A stretch of DNA of 64,000 nt from an uncultured Verrucomicrobiota bacterium. Its GTDB lineage: Bacteria; Verrucomicrobiota; Verrucomicrobiia; Verrucomicrobiales; DEV007. The translations under genes and the position numbers were made by a program. A model generated the notes under the pieces. It was given only the letters and a program-made list of their open reading frames with translations. It did no database searches and was not told where the DNA came from. This document shows, piece after piece, positions 47,103 through 56,001 of this stretch (its first letter is position 1; each line of letters starts with the position of its first letter). The stretch covers positions 35,506-99,505 of the forward strand of contig CACIUL010000005.1 in NCBI GenBank assembly GCA_902589825.1, given 5' to 3'.

Positions 47103-48205
47103 CGTCGGTTGACTGCCTTTACCTTATCAAATTTTCCCCCGGTTCTGCGACTCAGCGAACGCAACATTCTCTCCTCCGATCTCTTGTCACTGCCGGTAAC
47201 ATAATAAATGGTGTGGATCCGGGTGGAATTAAGGGCATTTTTTCCTGCTGCCTCAACAATATCCAGTAATTCCTTCTCAGGTATTTCCTTGCCTCCCCTG
47301 TCCGATGCAGTGGCATTCCCATCGGAAAGAAGAAATGCCACCTCCGGGCGTAATTCGAAGAGTTTCTCCAGCGCGTAGTCGTGACGGGTCCCGCCAGGTC
47401 TTCCCCCGATCGGTCGCGCGGAGTTTGCGTCAACCGCCTCCTGGATATGCCTCTTTGCGGCAATCTTGTTGGCTGTAGTGGCGGGCACAAGGTTTTCCTG
47501 CCAGGACCTTGCACTTCCAGACCAGCGAATAATGCCAAAGCGCATATTAATATCCAGCGAATCGACCAGTTTCAGTGCCTCATTGCGAACAGCCTGGAAA
47601 CTCTGCTCCTTGCCTTTCCTCAACAGGCGACCGGTGGCATAATCCAGGTCGCCGGTTCGCCCAAACATTGACGCGGAAACGTCAATCATAATAACCACCG
47701 AGCGCGCCTGGTCCTTGATCCCGAAAAAACTGATTCCATCGCCGCTGCCGCCACCGCCACCCGATCCCTCACCAAGCCCCAGCCCCATTCCTGCGCTTCC
47801 AATCACTGCGTTGACCTGGTTGGCAATGAGCTCACTCGGGTCAATCGGCAACATCTGGTCTACCGGAATCATTGGCAGGTCAGGCAACGCAAAATCCAAG
47901 GGACGCTGCGAGAGAATTCGATCAGAAAATGCCGGCTTTGAGGTCAGTGCATGATGCTTGGCCATGTTCATCTTGTGCTCTCTGCTCTGGGGAGGGATCT
48001 TGAGTATTTCACGCACCTCAAACTCCGCAGGCGGGTCAACAAAATACCTCGCTATCACCCATATCCCGAACACAACAAGTGCCACAACATGCACACCTAT
48101 ACTGCCAATGACAATGGACACCAAAAGCCCGCGGCGACTGTTTTCGTCAGCCTTTTTACCTCCATGCGATTTGCCTTCGCTGGCACTGATTACAATCTCC
48201 CCCAT
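47099..48205 (-). CDS. Membrane-anchored von Willebrand factor A protein at a TonB-like position
   Basis: 368 residues. One membrane segment at about 28-52, with a cytoplasmic N-terminus, resembles the layout of TonB or TolA, which ExbB and ExbD energise. The periplasmic part has a linker with a glycine run (GLGLGEGSGGGGGSGDG, about 141-157), then a VWA domain (about 165-350) with the metal-ion-dependent adhesion site D175-x-S177-x-S179 (MIDVSASMFG). VWA domains bind proteins through a metal. It is the last gene of a six-gene operon (TPR-TPR-ExbB-ExbD-ExbD-VWA) and starts with a one-base overlap of the preceding ExbD. It may transmit proton-motive energy to a periplasmic partner; this is inferred. 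Confidence 0.82.
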   Translation of the reverse strand: MGEIVISASEGKSHGGKKADENSRRGLLVSIVIGSIGVHVVALVVFGIWVIARYFVDPPAEFEVREILKIPPQSREHKMNMAKHHALTSKPAFSDRILSQRPLDFALPDLPMIPVDQMLPIDPSELIANQVNAVIGSAGMGLGLGEGSGGGGGSGDGISFFGIKDQARSVVIMIDVSASMFGRTGDLDYATGRLLRKGKEQSFQAVRNEALKLVDSLDINMRFGIIRWSGSARSWQENLVPATTANKIAAKRHIQEAVDANSARPIGGRPGGTRHDYALEKLFELRPEVAFLLSDGNATASDRGGKEIPEKELLDIVEAAGKNALNSTRIHTIYYVTGSDKRSEERMLRSLSRRTGGKFDKVKAVNRR

Positions 48206-48654
48206 TAGCCGCCCCCCCCGTTTGCAAATGATGAAAAGGTCACGTTGGTCAATTGCGCCCTACCGCAGGCGTTCAGCACGTCAACAACTCTCTGGTGAGG
48301 CACATCCTTAGCAGGGGCAATGGTAAGCATCGCCTTGCTGCCACTCAGTTCAGCCGCTTTCCGAAAACGTTCCAGCGTGGCAAAAAGTTCGGGCAATTCG
48401 GAACTTGCCGGGTCATCAAGTTCCAGGTCATTCAACACGACCTGGAGATCTCCCCTGATAATCACCCTCTGTTCATCAGGAATATCAACGGATTCCTCCT
48501 GTGCCACTGCCCCGGGAAGCCCCAAGCCCAGATCACTTTCCTGTTTAATCGGCTTTGCCGTAACCATGAAGAAAACAAGAAGTAAAAAAACCATGTCTAT
48601 CATTGGCCCCATGGGCATGCCGACAACTTCATCATGTCTCCTGGAACGGCGCAT
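48205..48654 (-). CDS. exbD: ExbD/TolR-type protein
   Basis: 149 residues: a basic tail, one membrane helix (about 20-36) carrying the conserved Asp in PMIDMVFLLLVFFM, and a periplasmic domain with a ferredoxin-like ExbD pattern. It ends with a glycine-rich tail (FANGGGG). The Asp is the proton-sensing residue in ExbD/TolR. The stop overlaps the VWA start by one base, and it begins five bases after the other ExbD gene. Two different ExbD genes in a row are common in PVC-type operons, where they may form a heteromer. Confidence 0.9.
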   Translation of the reverse strand: MRRSRRHDEVVGMPMGPMIDMVFLLLVFFMVTAKPIKQESDLGLGLPGAVAQEESVDIPDEQRVIIRGDLQVVLNDLELDDPASSELPELFATLERFRKAAELSGSKAMLTIAPAKDVPHQRVVDVLNACGRAQLTNVTFSSFANGGGG

Positions 48655-48659
48655 TCTCT

Positions 48660-49070
48660 TTATTTTCTGTATGTTCCAAATAGCACCTGGTGTGCTCCCG
48701 CTTCAGCCGCCAGTTTCATGAACTTCTCGGTAACCTCATAAGGCGTGCCTTTATCAGCCCGGTAATAAATCTTCAGGGGCGGAGCAGCCTTGAAGCGCTC
48801 TTCCAGGTGTTGCTTCAACTGCTCAGGGCTGGCCATTGTATTGGCAATATAGAAATTGCCATCCTTATCCACATTGATAACATCGCGGTTACTCAGGTCA
48901 TCCGGAATCCTGGAGGCACTGGCGGTAGGAAGGTTCACATCCATCTTCACCTGCTCTTTGGACAGCTTGGAGGTCACCATGAAAAAAATCAGCAGGAGGA
49001 ACGTCATATCAATCATCGGGGTGATCTGGAAACTCACCACCTCGTCCTTTCCTATGGCCTTTCTCTTCAT
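48660..49070 (-). CDS. exbD: ExbD/TolR-type protein (first of two)
   Basis: 136 residues with FQITPMIDMTFLLLIFFMVTS (membrane helix, Asp in the same place as in its neighbour) and a periplasmic part ending EAGAHQVLFGTYRK. It differs from the second ExbD at most other positions, so these are not recent duplicates. With ExbB/TolQ it should form the inner-membrane motor that uses the proton gradient. The gap to the ExbB gene is 45 bp. Confidence 0.9.
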   Translation of the reverse strand: MKRKAIGKDEVVSFQITPMIDMTFLLLIFFMVTSKLSKEQVKMDVNLPTASASRIPDDLSNRDVINVDKDGNFYIANTMASPEQLKQHLEERFKAAPPLKIYYRADKGTPYEVTEKFMKLAAEAGAHQVLFGTYRK

Positions 49071-49115
49071 TAGCTCAAGGTTCCTGGGAATTGCAGCACA
49101 TGCCCTCCTTTTACC

Positions 49116-49907
49116 TTATCCCTCCGGGGTGCCCTCTTCGGAAATCCTTACCTCCCCTGACAATACATCAAGGGCGAAGCTGGTACGTTTCTGGATAAGT
49201 GACATGATCGCGGTCAAACGGTTACGGAAGAAGAAATAGAAAAACATTGCCGGGATTCCCACAAAAAGGCCACCTGCAGTCGTGCCCATCGCCGCATTGA
49301 TCCCTCCCGCCAAGTCAGACGGTTCCGATTTACCGGCACTGAGGTCACCGAAACTCTGCATCATGCCCAGCACGGTGCCAAAAAGGCCAATCATCGGGGC
49401 AATCGTCGCGAACACGTTCAGGTAATTGACCCATTGCATTTGCGCCGTCTCCTCATAATCAAGTTCCTCGCCGGCCGCTTGATCCATGGACTCCTTATTG
49501 GCCCTGTCCCTATCAAAATTCACCTTTAGAAGTGCCGCTGAAAGCACATTGGTAAAGCTGTTGGTATTCTCATTGCATAATGCATATGCGCCACCGACGT
49601 CCTTGGACTGCATAAGCCTGACCATCGTGTCACTGATTCCCTCCGGGCACATTTTCTTCACCGAGAAGCGAATGAAGCAATATACAATTACGGCAATTGT
49701 TGCCACCGAACATAATAGCAGGACGTGCATCACCCACCCACCAGACTTATATACTGAAAGAACCGTTACCTCATTGTTGGCAGTCGATCCGGACACACCG
49801 GGTTCATCAGCAACCACAAGGTCCGTTAACCACCATTGGGAAAACAAAAAAACAATTAAGATATAGAGCAGGGGCCTCATCATTGTCAGCAGTTCATGTC
49901 GTTTCAT
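49116..49907 (-). CDS. exbB: ExbB/TolQ/MotA-family proton channel protein
   Basis: Start taken at ATG 49907 with a perfect AAAGGAG seven bases upstream; the frame is open 35 codons further but that part lies in the preceding gene. Length is 263 residues. A hydrophobic N-terminus (LLYILIVFLFSQWWL) may act as an extra membrane segment or a signal. Three further membrane helices follow, with GLFGTVLGMMQSF and GINAAMGTTAGGLFVGIPAMF, the ExbB/TolQ pore motifs. It works with the two ExbD proteins. A short gap (10 bp) to the upstream gene supports one message. Confidence 0.92.
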   Translation of the reverse strand: MKRHELLTMMRPLLYILIVFLFSQWWLTDLVVADEPGVSGSTANNEVTVLSVYKSGGWVMHVLLLCSVATIAVIVYCFIRFSVKKMCPEGISDTMVRLMQSKDVGGAYALCNENTNSFTNVLSAALLKVNFDRDRANKESMDQAAGEELDYEETAQMQWVNYLNVFATIAPMIGLFGTVLGMMQSFGDLSAGKSEPSDLAGGINAAMGTTAGGLFVGIPAMFFYFFFRNRLTAIMSLIQKRTSFALDVLSGEVRISEEGTPEG

Positions 49908-49917
49908 TTTATCTCCT

Positions 49918-50808
49918 TTATTTTTTAATCGATAATTCTTTGCGAAGTTCATCCATGGGATATGTATCCCCCATTCCAGGATACAGTTTTTCCAGATCAC
50001 CCAGGCATTCAAGAGCCCGCGCCACCTTCCCGGTCAATTGATACGTCTTTGCCGCATGCCATAACCCGCGGGAAGCGGCAACCGTCTCGGTCCCATAAAA
50101 AAGAAACGGTTCCAGGAAACCGTCTACCAGTGCGTGATACTTTTCTTCAATCTCCCCACGAACTGTATCATCCTCTATCCACTTCGGATTTTCTTCCACC
50201 ATACGGGAAAGTTTTTCATAATCAGAAAGGGCAAGAACATGCCTGGCATCAAGCAGCAGTCCCGGATCATCATGCTCGGCTGCCATGCGTGTTGCCTCCT
50301 CAATGACATCTTCCGCCTTCCCAAGCTTGACCAAGGCCTGCAACCTGCCTCTTTTGGCCAACGACTTTCTTTTCTTGTTCCAGTCCCCCTGTTCAATAAT
50401 CTCATATAACCTGCCGGCCTTGGAATGGTCATCACTACTGTTGCCCACCAGATAGATGCCCGCCAATTGAATGCCTATTTGCCCTGCATTTGAATTAGGC
50501 AACCCCAGATAGGCCTGTTTGCTCTCCCACAGCTCCTCCAGGGCGTTTCTCGGGGCATTCACACCATCAGCCAGAAGCTTCAGTTCACCTTGCGCAGGAT
50601 CAAAATCAATCATGCGCACCCTCTCCATGGGGATCACACGCATGCTGTTACCCGCTCCCCCTGCCAGAGGAACACGGATTCGCAACCGGACCGCATCCAG
50701 TTCCAGTATCTCCCCGTGCAATGCCGGGCCACTCTGAAAATGCACAATATCCTTGGCGGAAAGACTCCCTGCACACAGGACAAAGACCAGGATCACCTTT
50801 CTAAGCAT
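49918..50808 (-). CDS. Secreted helical-repeat protein in the Exb operon
   Basis: Start taken at ATG 50808, with GAGGAGG six bases before it; ATG 50814 overlaps that site. Length is 296 residues. A signal peptide (MLRKVILVFVLCAGSLSA) leads to a small N-terminal beta domain (about 20-70, with GEILELDAVRLRIRV and MERVRMIDFD), then TPR-like helices for the rest (YEIIEQGDWNKKRKSLAKRGRLQALVKLG). The first ATG region overlaps the stop of the preceding TPR gene by eight bases. No enzyme motif is visible. It is probably a periplasmic partner of the Exb motor. Confidence 0.78.
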   Translation of the reverse strand: MLRKVILVFVLCAGSLSAKDIVHFQSGPALHGEILELDAVRLRIRVPLAGGAGNSMRVIPMERVRMIDFDPAQGELKLLADGVNAPRNALEELWESKQAYLGLPNSNAGQIGIQLAGIYLVGNSSDDHSKAGRLYEIIEQGDWNKKRKSLAKRGRLQALVKLGKAEDVIEEATRMAAEHDDPGLLLDARHVLALSDYEKLSRMVEENPKWIEDDTVRGEIEEKYHALVDGFLEPFLFYGTETVAASRGLWHAAKTYQLTGKVARALECLGDLEKLYPGMGDTYPMDELRKELSIKK

Positions 50809-53659
50809 CTTCATCCTCCTCAAACTTGGCCAAATGCCTGCGAACCTCTGCGTGTTCAGGCAGTCCGGCTAGATCCTCGCGTTGCAAAAGCGCACGGTAT
50901 ACCTCAATGGCCTCAGGAACCCTCCCTAGCTCCTCAAGTAATTCTCCACGCCTCAGATAGGACTTGGCAACCATCTCGCTGAATTTGCCGTAGGCAACAT
51001 ATACCCGCTCAAAATAAGCGGTTGCCTTTAGCTTATCCCCCTTTTCACTGAGTATTTCCGCGGACCGAAAAAGAGCCTCTGCCTTTGATCCACTCGCAAT
51101 GGTCTTGTCCGCAAGCAGCCGGGCAAGCACATCAAGCGCCTTGTCCGGTTCCCCGCTGGTGGAGAAAATCCCTGCAATCAACAAGTCGGCATCGGCACAT
51201 TTCCGGGAATAAGGGGTTTGCTGTTTGAGCTTTTCAAGAAACTCCAGCGCTTTACCGGGTTCACCTCTCTTTATCGCAATGCGCGCCCTCCCAATATACA
51301 CCCGGTCACGCTCCATGCTGCGCGGGTTCCATTTCCTCAGGCCTTCAAAAAGTATATCCGCACTGTCCGTTTCCCCCTTGTTAAAAAGATAATCAGCACA
51401 ATCAGCCAGTATGCGGGGATTGTGGATTTCCGGGTCACATAGCCTTGCGGCAAGCGCATAGGAAAGCCGGTAGCTTGCCGATCCTACAGGCTCAGCAAGC
51501 GCAGAGGCCCACCGGGCATTTAATTCCAGTGTTTTTTTACCCTTGGATTTGGCATCGGAAGCCAAACGCTGCATTGCAAAAGCATACCCTTGTAAGTTAT
51601 CCGGGGAATACAGCTTACGCAGCCCCACAAGCACATCCGCAATGCCGAAAAGTTCATGCCTGTCACCATGTGAAAGAACCACATCCCGGTATACGGAACG
51701 AGCCGCCTCATTGTTACCTTCGGCCTTGTGTGCCCACCCGATCCAATAAACAGCCTCCGCCATTCTGGAGCTCTCAGGATAAGCCTCCACGAAACTGGTA
51801 AAGTGTTCCCGCATGTCACTGAACCGTCCCTGTAAACGCATCGCCTTGCCGATATTAAATCGACTCTCCTCAAAAAAACGTTCCGCGGAAGGCCTGATCT
51901 CGCTGTAGCTGGCAAGCCCCGCATCAACCTCGCCAACAGCCAGCAAACCGTCCCCCAGCAACAGGCGGGCTTCATCGTTGTAACCATCCCCCTCATACCG
52001 CTGCAAATACTCACGCAACTGAACAATAGCACCACCATAGTCCGCCAAGGAAAAGGTTGAAAAGGCACGGCGAAACACCGCGTCCGGACGGTAACGGCCC
52101 TGCTCAAATTTATCCAGATAGCTTGCGAGGTGAATACTGGCCCGTTCATGCTCCCCCTCAAATGAATATCCCATACCCTGCCAATAGAAGGCATCATCCA
52201 GCAGCGGGTGGCCGGGCAACTCCCGGCGCATATCCTCAAAAAGGGCGATTGCCTCAAGGTTGCGGTCCAGCTTCAACAACACGATGCCCTGCATGAAAAG
52301 TGCCTGCCCTGCGACCGCAGATCCGGGAAACCGGCGGTAAAGATCCCGAAACCCCTCAAGAGCCGGCTCATCTTCACCCCCATTGTGCAGTGCCCGGCTG
52401 CGCAACATCAAGATCTCGGGAAGCCTTGAAGGAAAATCCGCAAACCGCTCAATAAACCTGTCAGCCGCAGACACCGCCTTTGGCCAGCGGGAAATCTCCA
52501 TCCAACATTGGATTAAGGTCAACGTGGCTCCTGCCGCCAGTTCCCCGGGAGCAATATCTTCAAGCATTTGCTCAATCACCAGTGCCGCTTCACGATACCT
52601 GCCCAACTGCCGGAAGGCATCAGCCAATCGCAACCGCAAGGCTGCGTCAAAGTCCTTCACCTGCCGGAAGCTTTCCAGCTCAGAAACAACCCGGCGGCGC
52701 ATTCCGTCATACCTGAATATCAGTTCCTCATGTCCCCTGGCCCGGAGAATTTCCAGCTTGTTATCAAGTTCATCAAGCAATGCCTCCTGGTTTGCGATCA
52801 GGCGGGCCCGCGGCCATACACGCTGCAGGCACATGATTGCACGGTAATATTTGCCTTTTTCAAGGAAGCGGGAACCAAGCTTCATCGTAAGGCTCTGGAA
52901 AGAAATAATCTGCGTTACCTCGGTAATATCGCTGAACTGCTCGAGAACAAACTCAAGGGCCAGATCCAGCTGATCACTCTCCAGCAGCGAATAGAGAAGC
53001 ATCACTGTGGCACGCGCCGCAACCTCCCTGGATTCACGCCGCAACCGTGGCATCTGCCATGTAAAAAAATCCGCAGCATCAGCATGCTCTTGCATCAGGG
53101 CACTACAAACGCCGAAGAGCAACAGCGCCTCATGACACCTTGCACGTTGATCCGCACGTTTCTTGCGGTCACGATAAAATTCACCAAAGGCAACCTGGGC
53201 TGACCGGTATTCCTTGACCTGCATCAGGCAAAGCCCCCTCCAGAAAGCCAGCTCATCACCAAGTGAAACCTGTTCCACCTTGCTGTTTAGAACTTCCTCA
53301 ACAAGGGGAAGAGCCGCCTTGAATTGTTTCGAGCGCAGCTTTGCAATTGCCCTTAATGGCTTTATTCGGGCGATAAATTGAGCTGCTTGAGGCTCATCAC
53401 GGTAACTGCCAGCAAACTCCGAAAAAAGCATATCGGCTTTTTCGTATTCGCGTGCATCGAAGGCAGATTGTGCCTCCGCAAGCAATTCGCCCATCGTCCT
53501 TTCCCCAGCCTGCCCCCCCCCGGCAACGGCTGCCTCCTGTGCCCTTGATATCGTGCCTGATACCAGTAACAGGAGAACGATTGAAAGCCGGAAAAAACGC
53601 TCTTTCGGGGAAGCGCACACTGCTTCATGATAGCCCTCAATCAGGCAGAAGGTCGACAT
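50801..53659 (-). CDS. Large exported TPR protein, first gene of the Exb-VWA operon
   Basis: 952 residues with a signal peptide (IVLLLLVSGTISRAQ, near residue 26-41) and TPR repeats across the rest (about 20 units: AQSAFDAREYEKADMLFSEF, YREAALVIEQMLE, ALEGFRDLYRRFPGSA, and GKAMRLQGRFSDMREHFTSF). The pattern resembles the CpoB/YbgF-type periplasmic TPR proteins of Tol-Pal systems, but much longer. TPRs here could recognise outer-membrane or peptidoglycan partners. It is the first gene of the operon and lies back to back with the double-protease gene at 53765 (105-bp divergent gap). The start could also be GTG 53620. Confidence 0.85.
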   Translation of the reverse strand: MSTFCLIEGYHEAVCASPKERFFRLSIVLLLLVSGTISRAQEAAVAGGGQAGERTMGELLAEAQSAFDAREYEKADMLFSEFAGSYRDEPQAAQFIARIKPLRAIAKLRSKQFKAALPLVEEVLNSKVEQVSLGDELAFWRGLCLMQVKEYRSAQVAFGEFYRDRKKRADQRARCHEALLLFGVCSALMQEHADAADFFTWQMPRLRRESREVAARATVMLLYSLLESDQLDLALEFVLEQFSDITEVTQIISFQSLTMKLGSRFLEKGKYYRAIMCLQRVWPRARLIANQEALLDELDNKLEILRARGHEELIFRYDGMRRRVVSELESFRQVKDFDAALRLRLADAFRQLGRYREAALVIEQMLEDIAPGELAAGATLTLIQCWMEISRWPKAVSAADRFIERFADFPSRLPEILMLRSRALHNGGEDEPALEGFRDLYRRFPGSAVAGQALFMQGIVLLKLDRNLEAIALFEDMRRELPGHPLLDDAFYWQGMGYSFEGEHERASIHLASYLDKFEQGRYRPDAVFRRAFSTFSLADYGGAIVQLREYLQRYEGDGYNDEARLLLGDGLLAVGEVDAGLASYSEIRPSAERFFEESRFNIGKAMRLQGRFSDMREHFTSFVEAYPESSRMAEAVYWIGWAHKAEGNNEAARSVYRDVVLSHGDRHELFGIADVLVGLRKLYSPDNLQGYAFAMQRLASDAKSKGKKTLELNARWASALAEPVGSASYRLSYALAARLCDPEIHNPRILADCADYLFNKGETDSADILFEGLRKWNPRSMERDRVYIGRARIAIKRGEPGKALEFLEKLKQQTPYSRKCADADLLIAGIFSTSGEPDKALDVLARLLADKTIASGSKAEALFRSAEILSEKGDKLKATAYFERVYVAYGKFSEMVAKSYLRRGELLEELGRVPEAIEVYRALLQREDLAGLPEHAEVRRHLAKFEEDEDA

Positions 53660-53764
53660 TAAACCCTGTCCTTGGAGTTTTTTTACACAAGCCAGAGGTT
53701 TGGCAACGCCTCTTCGATAAAATATTGAACGAATTTTGCCTGACCTGAGGGCAATTCTCTCCTA

Positions 53765-55162
53765 ATGTCCACTATCATGAGAACCAGACCCATTACCCTC
53801 CTTGGCATTATTTCTCTCCTGACCTGCATCGTGGGTACCGCTTTCGGCCAACTGATTCCAAGAAAAACAGACAAGCCTGAGTATCGTGACTTCACCAGTG
53901 CTGACGGAAGGGTTATCAAGGCATTATTAATCGACAAGACCGATGACACCCTCACTTTGAAGTTGCCTAACGGAAAATCCGCCACTCTCTCCTACGACAA
54001 GCTAAGCGCAAACGACCAGGAATACGTCAAGAAATGGGACAAGGAAAAGGAGCTTTTCCTCAGCCAGTGTAAAACACTTACCATTAGGGAACTCCTTGAG
54101 ATCCGTGGCTATGAAAGCTTCAAGTTCACAATCAAGGGAAACCATATTTTTGTCGATGGCCAGCTCAACGGCAACAAGTCCCAATTCATGATCGACACCG
54201 GGGCGCATTCCACCATTCTCCATGTTGAGGCGGCAAAGGCAAAGGGGTGCAAGGTGGGGCCCATGGATCAGGTCATTAACGGCATCGGCGGCGACGCGCC
54301 GGCAGCCCTGACTGAAGTCCCGGAAATACGGCTTGGTGAAGCTTTCATTAAAGACCAGGTCCTGCTCTCAGCAGACCTGTTCAAGGACATCCCAGGGGCG
54401 CGCAAGGACCACGACGCCATACTGGGAGCGGAATTCATGAGTCGCATGAGGGCCGTGATTTCATATAAAGAAGGGCGCATCTTCTTCCGCCCGGACCTGA
54501 TTGGTGAAGAGGGTGAAGCTGAGGCGGTGAAAGTCCCTGAATACCGGTTCTTCAAGACAAAGGACCGCAAGACCTACAAGGGCAAGGTCGCCAAGAAAAA
54601 TGCCACTTCAGTCGAACTGAAAATAGAGGGGCAAAAAAAGACACTGATGCTGCCAGTCAGCAGGCTCACGGATGATGACGCCAAGTATGTGAGTTCCTGG
54701 AGCCCTGAAAGGGAGATATTCATGCGGCAGTGCGGAGGACTAGCGGTACAGGACATCCTTGAATTGCGTAAATACCAAAGCTTTGAATACAAGCGCAGGG
54801 GCAACCACATCTTTGTTGACGGGCAACTCAACAAAAAGGACACCCGCTTCATGATTGATACCGGTGCCGGCAGCTCTGTCCTCCATGTTGACTGGGCAAA
54901 GGAATGCGGTTGCCAGGTGGGTCCAATGGACCAGACCGTCTACGGGATCGGCGGCAAGGCACCGGCGGCAATCACGCAAGTCCCCAGCCTGCAGATGGGG
55001 CGTGCCCTGTTCGAAAACAGGCGCCTGCTCTCCATTGACCTTTTCAAGCAACTGGGAGGCAACCGGGAATACGGTGCCATTTTCGGCGCTGACTTTATGC
55101 GCGAAACCGATGCGGTAATCACCTACAGGGAGAAAAAAATCTTCCTTCAGCCCGATTCCTAG
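53765..55162 (+). CDS. Secreted SHD1/aspartic-protease protein, tandemly duplicated
   Basis: 465 residues with a signal peptide (MSTIMRTRPITLLGIISLLT, to about residue 29). An SHD1 domain (about 40-91) precedes a retropepsin-like domain with DTG at 144-146 and GAEFM at 221-225. The whole unit is repeated: SHD1 at about 260-312, then DTG at 365-367 and GADFM at 441-445. The offset is 221 residues, and repeats match closely (GNHIFVDGQLN, VGPMDQ, GIGGxAPAA). Retropepsin-like proteases normally act as dimers of one DTG each; here both are in one chain. It may be an active or a binding-only exported protease. It is divergent from the TPR gene. Confidence 0.85.
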   Translation: MSTIMRTRPITLLGIISLLTCIVGTAFGQLIPRKTDKPEYRDFTSADGRVIKALLIDKTDDTLTLKLPNGKSATLSYDKLSANDQEYVKKWDKEKELFLSQCKTLTIRELLEIRGYESFKFTIKGNHIFVDGQLNGNKSQFMIDTGAHSTILHVEAAKAKGCKVGPMDQVINGIGGDAPAALTEVPEIRLGEAFIKDQVLLSADLFKDIPGARKDHDAILGAEFMSRMRAVISYKEGRIFFRPDLIGEEGEAEAVKVPEYRFFKTKDRKTYKGKVAKKNATSVELKIEGQKKTLMLPVSRLTDDDAKYVSSWSPEREIFMRQCGGLAVQDILELRKYQSFEYKRRGNHIFVDGQLNKKDTRFMIDTGAGSSVLHVDWAKECGCQVGPMDQTVYGIGGKAPAAITQVPSLQMGRALFENRRLLSIDLFKQLGGNREYGAIFGADFMRETDAVITYREKKIFLQPDS

Positions 55163-55230
55163 CCATACGCGCCGCTGCAAAAAGGACAGCGGTAAAACCG
55201 GTGAAATGTCTGGGGCAGTGACCCGTATTT

Positions 55231-55902
55231 TTACTCAGCTGCCCTTACCGCAAAGTAGGAACCGGCAACAACCCGCTCAGCAAGCAGCACGTTGACGGCG
55301 ACATCACGGCCTGACTCCTTATGCGACGGGTCACCTCCGCCAAAATCCCAGAACCATCCCTTGTATTTGCCTGACAGGGCCTCCAGAACAAGGCCTCGCT
55401 TGGTAAGAATGAGCTTCCAGTGAGAATTATCAGTTGGCGACTTGGCCAGCCGAAGTGCCGGTGTCACCGTGAGATTGGGGCCTTCAGGACGCGTTTTGGC
55501 ACTGTCATCCCTGGCAATAATCCAACCCTTGTATTTTCCTGCTGCCGCACGGACAAGGTATCCCTTTTCCGTTTCCACAAATTGCCACATCGAAGTATCG
55601 CGTGATTTACTCGCAAGCGAGATACCTTCCAGCACATCGATACCTTCCAGCACATCGATACCTTTTAGCTTACCAGGCTTGGCCTTTTCCGTAATATCGA
55701 TGAACCATCCCTTAAAACGGGAAACCACGGGACTCAACGTGCGCGGTTTACTCGCACTCTTGCCACCATCATCCTTGATTTCACTCAAACCCTTAATGAA
55801 AGCATCGTGCCCTTTTGCCGCCGGCGGACTCTCTGCGTTGACTGTCCCGGCAAGCCCAGCAAGGAGGACAACTGATACAAGCTCCATCGAAATTCGTTTC
55901 AT
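55231..55902 (-). CDS. Secreted protein with repeated KGW modules
   Basis: Start taken at ATG 55902 (MKRISMELVSVVLLAGLAGTVNA), a signal peptide. Length is 223 residues. Three related units carry F/Y-KGW followed by a strand: FKGWFIDI, YKGWIIARDD and YKGWFWDFGG. They are spaced unevenly and may form a beta-trefoil-like or related repeat, but no known family is certain. A short internal duplication GIDVLE-GIDVLE lies between the first two. It is flanked by protease-like secreted proteins, so it may be an inhibitor, binding protein or structural partner; this is only context. Confidence 0.6.
   Translation of the reverse strand: MKRISMELVSVVLLAGLAGTVNAESPPAAKGHDAFIKGLSEIKDDGGKSASKPRTLSPVVSRFKGWFIDITEKAKPGKLKGIDVLEGIDVLEGISLASKSRDTSMWQFVETEKGYLVRAAAGKYKGWIIARDDSAKTRPEGPNLTVTPALRLAKSPTDNSHWKLILTKRGLVLEALSGKYKGWFWDFGGGDPSHKESGRDVAVNVLLAERVVAGSYFAVRAAE
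55621..55656 (-). repeat. 18-bp tandem duplication in the KGW gene
   Basis: Two perfect head-to-tail copies of GATACCTTCCAGCACATC on the plus strand (55621-55638 and 55639-55656). They add six residues (GIDVLE) without a frameshift. Perfect identity suggests recent slippage. Confidence 0.9.
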
Positions 55903-56001
55903 GAAATAGAATTTTATTACAGGTTCAATCACCTCTTCCCAAGCGGCAGCAGTGACGTTTTTATTTTTCCTCTTAATTTCACTCCGTCAACCTTGCCTGC
56001 A

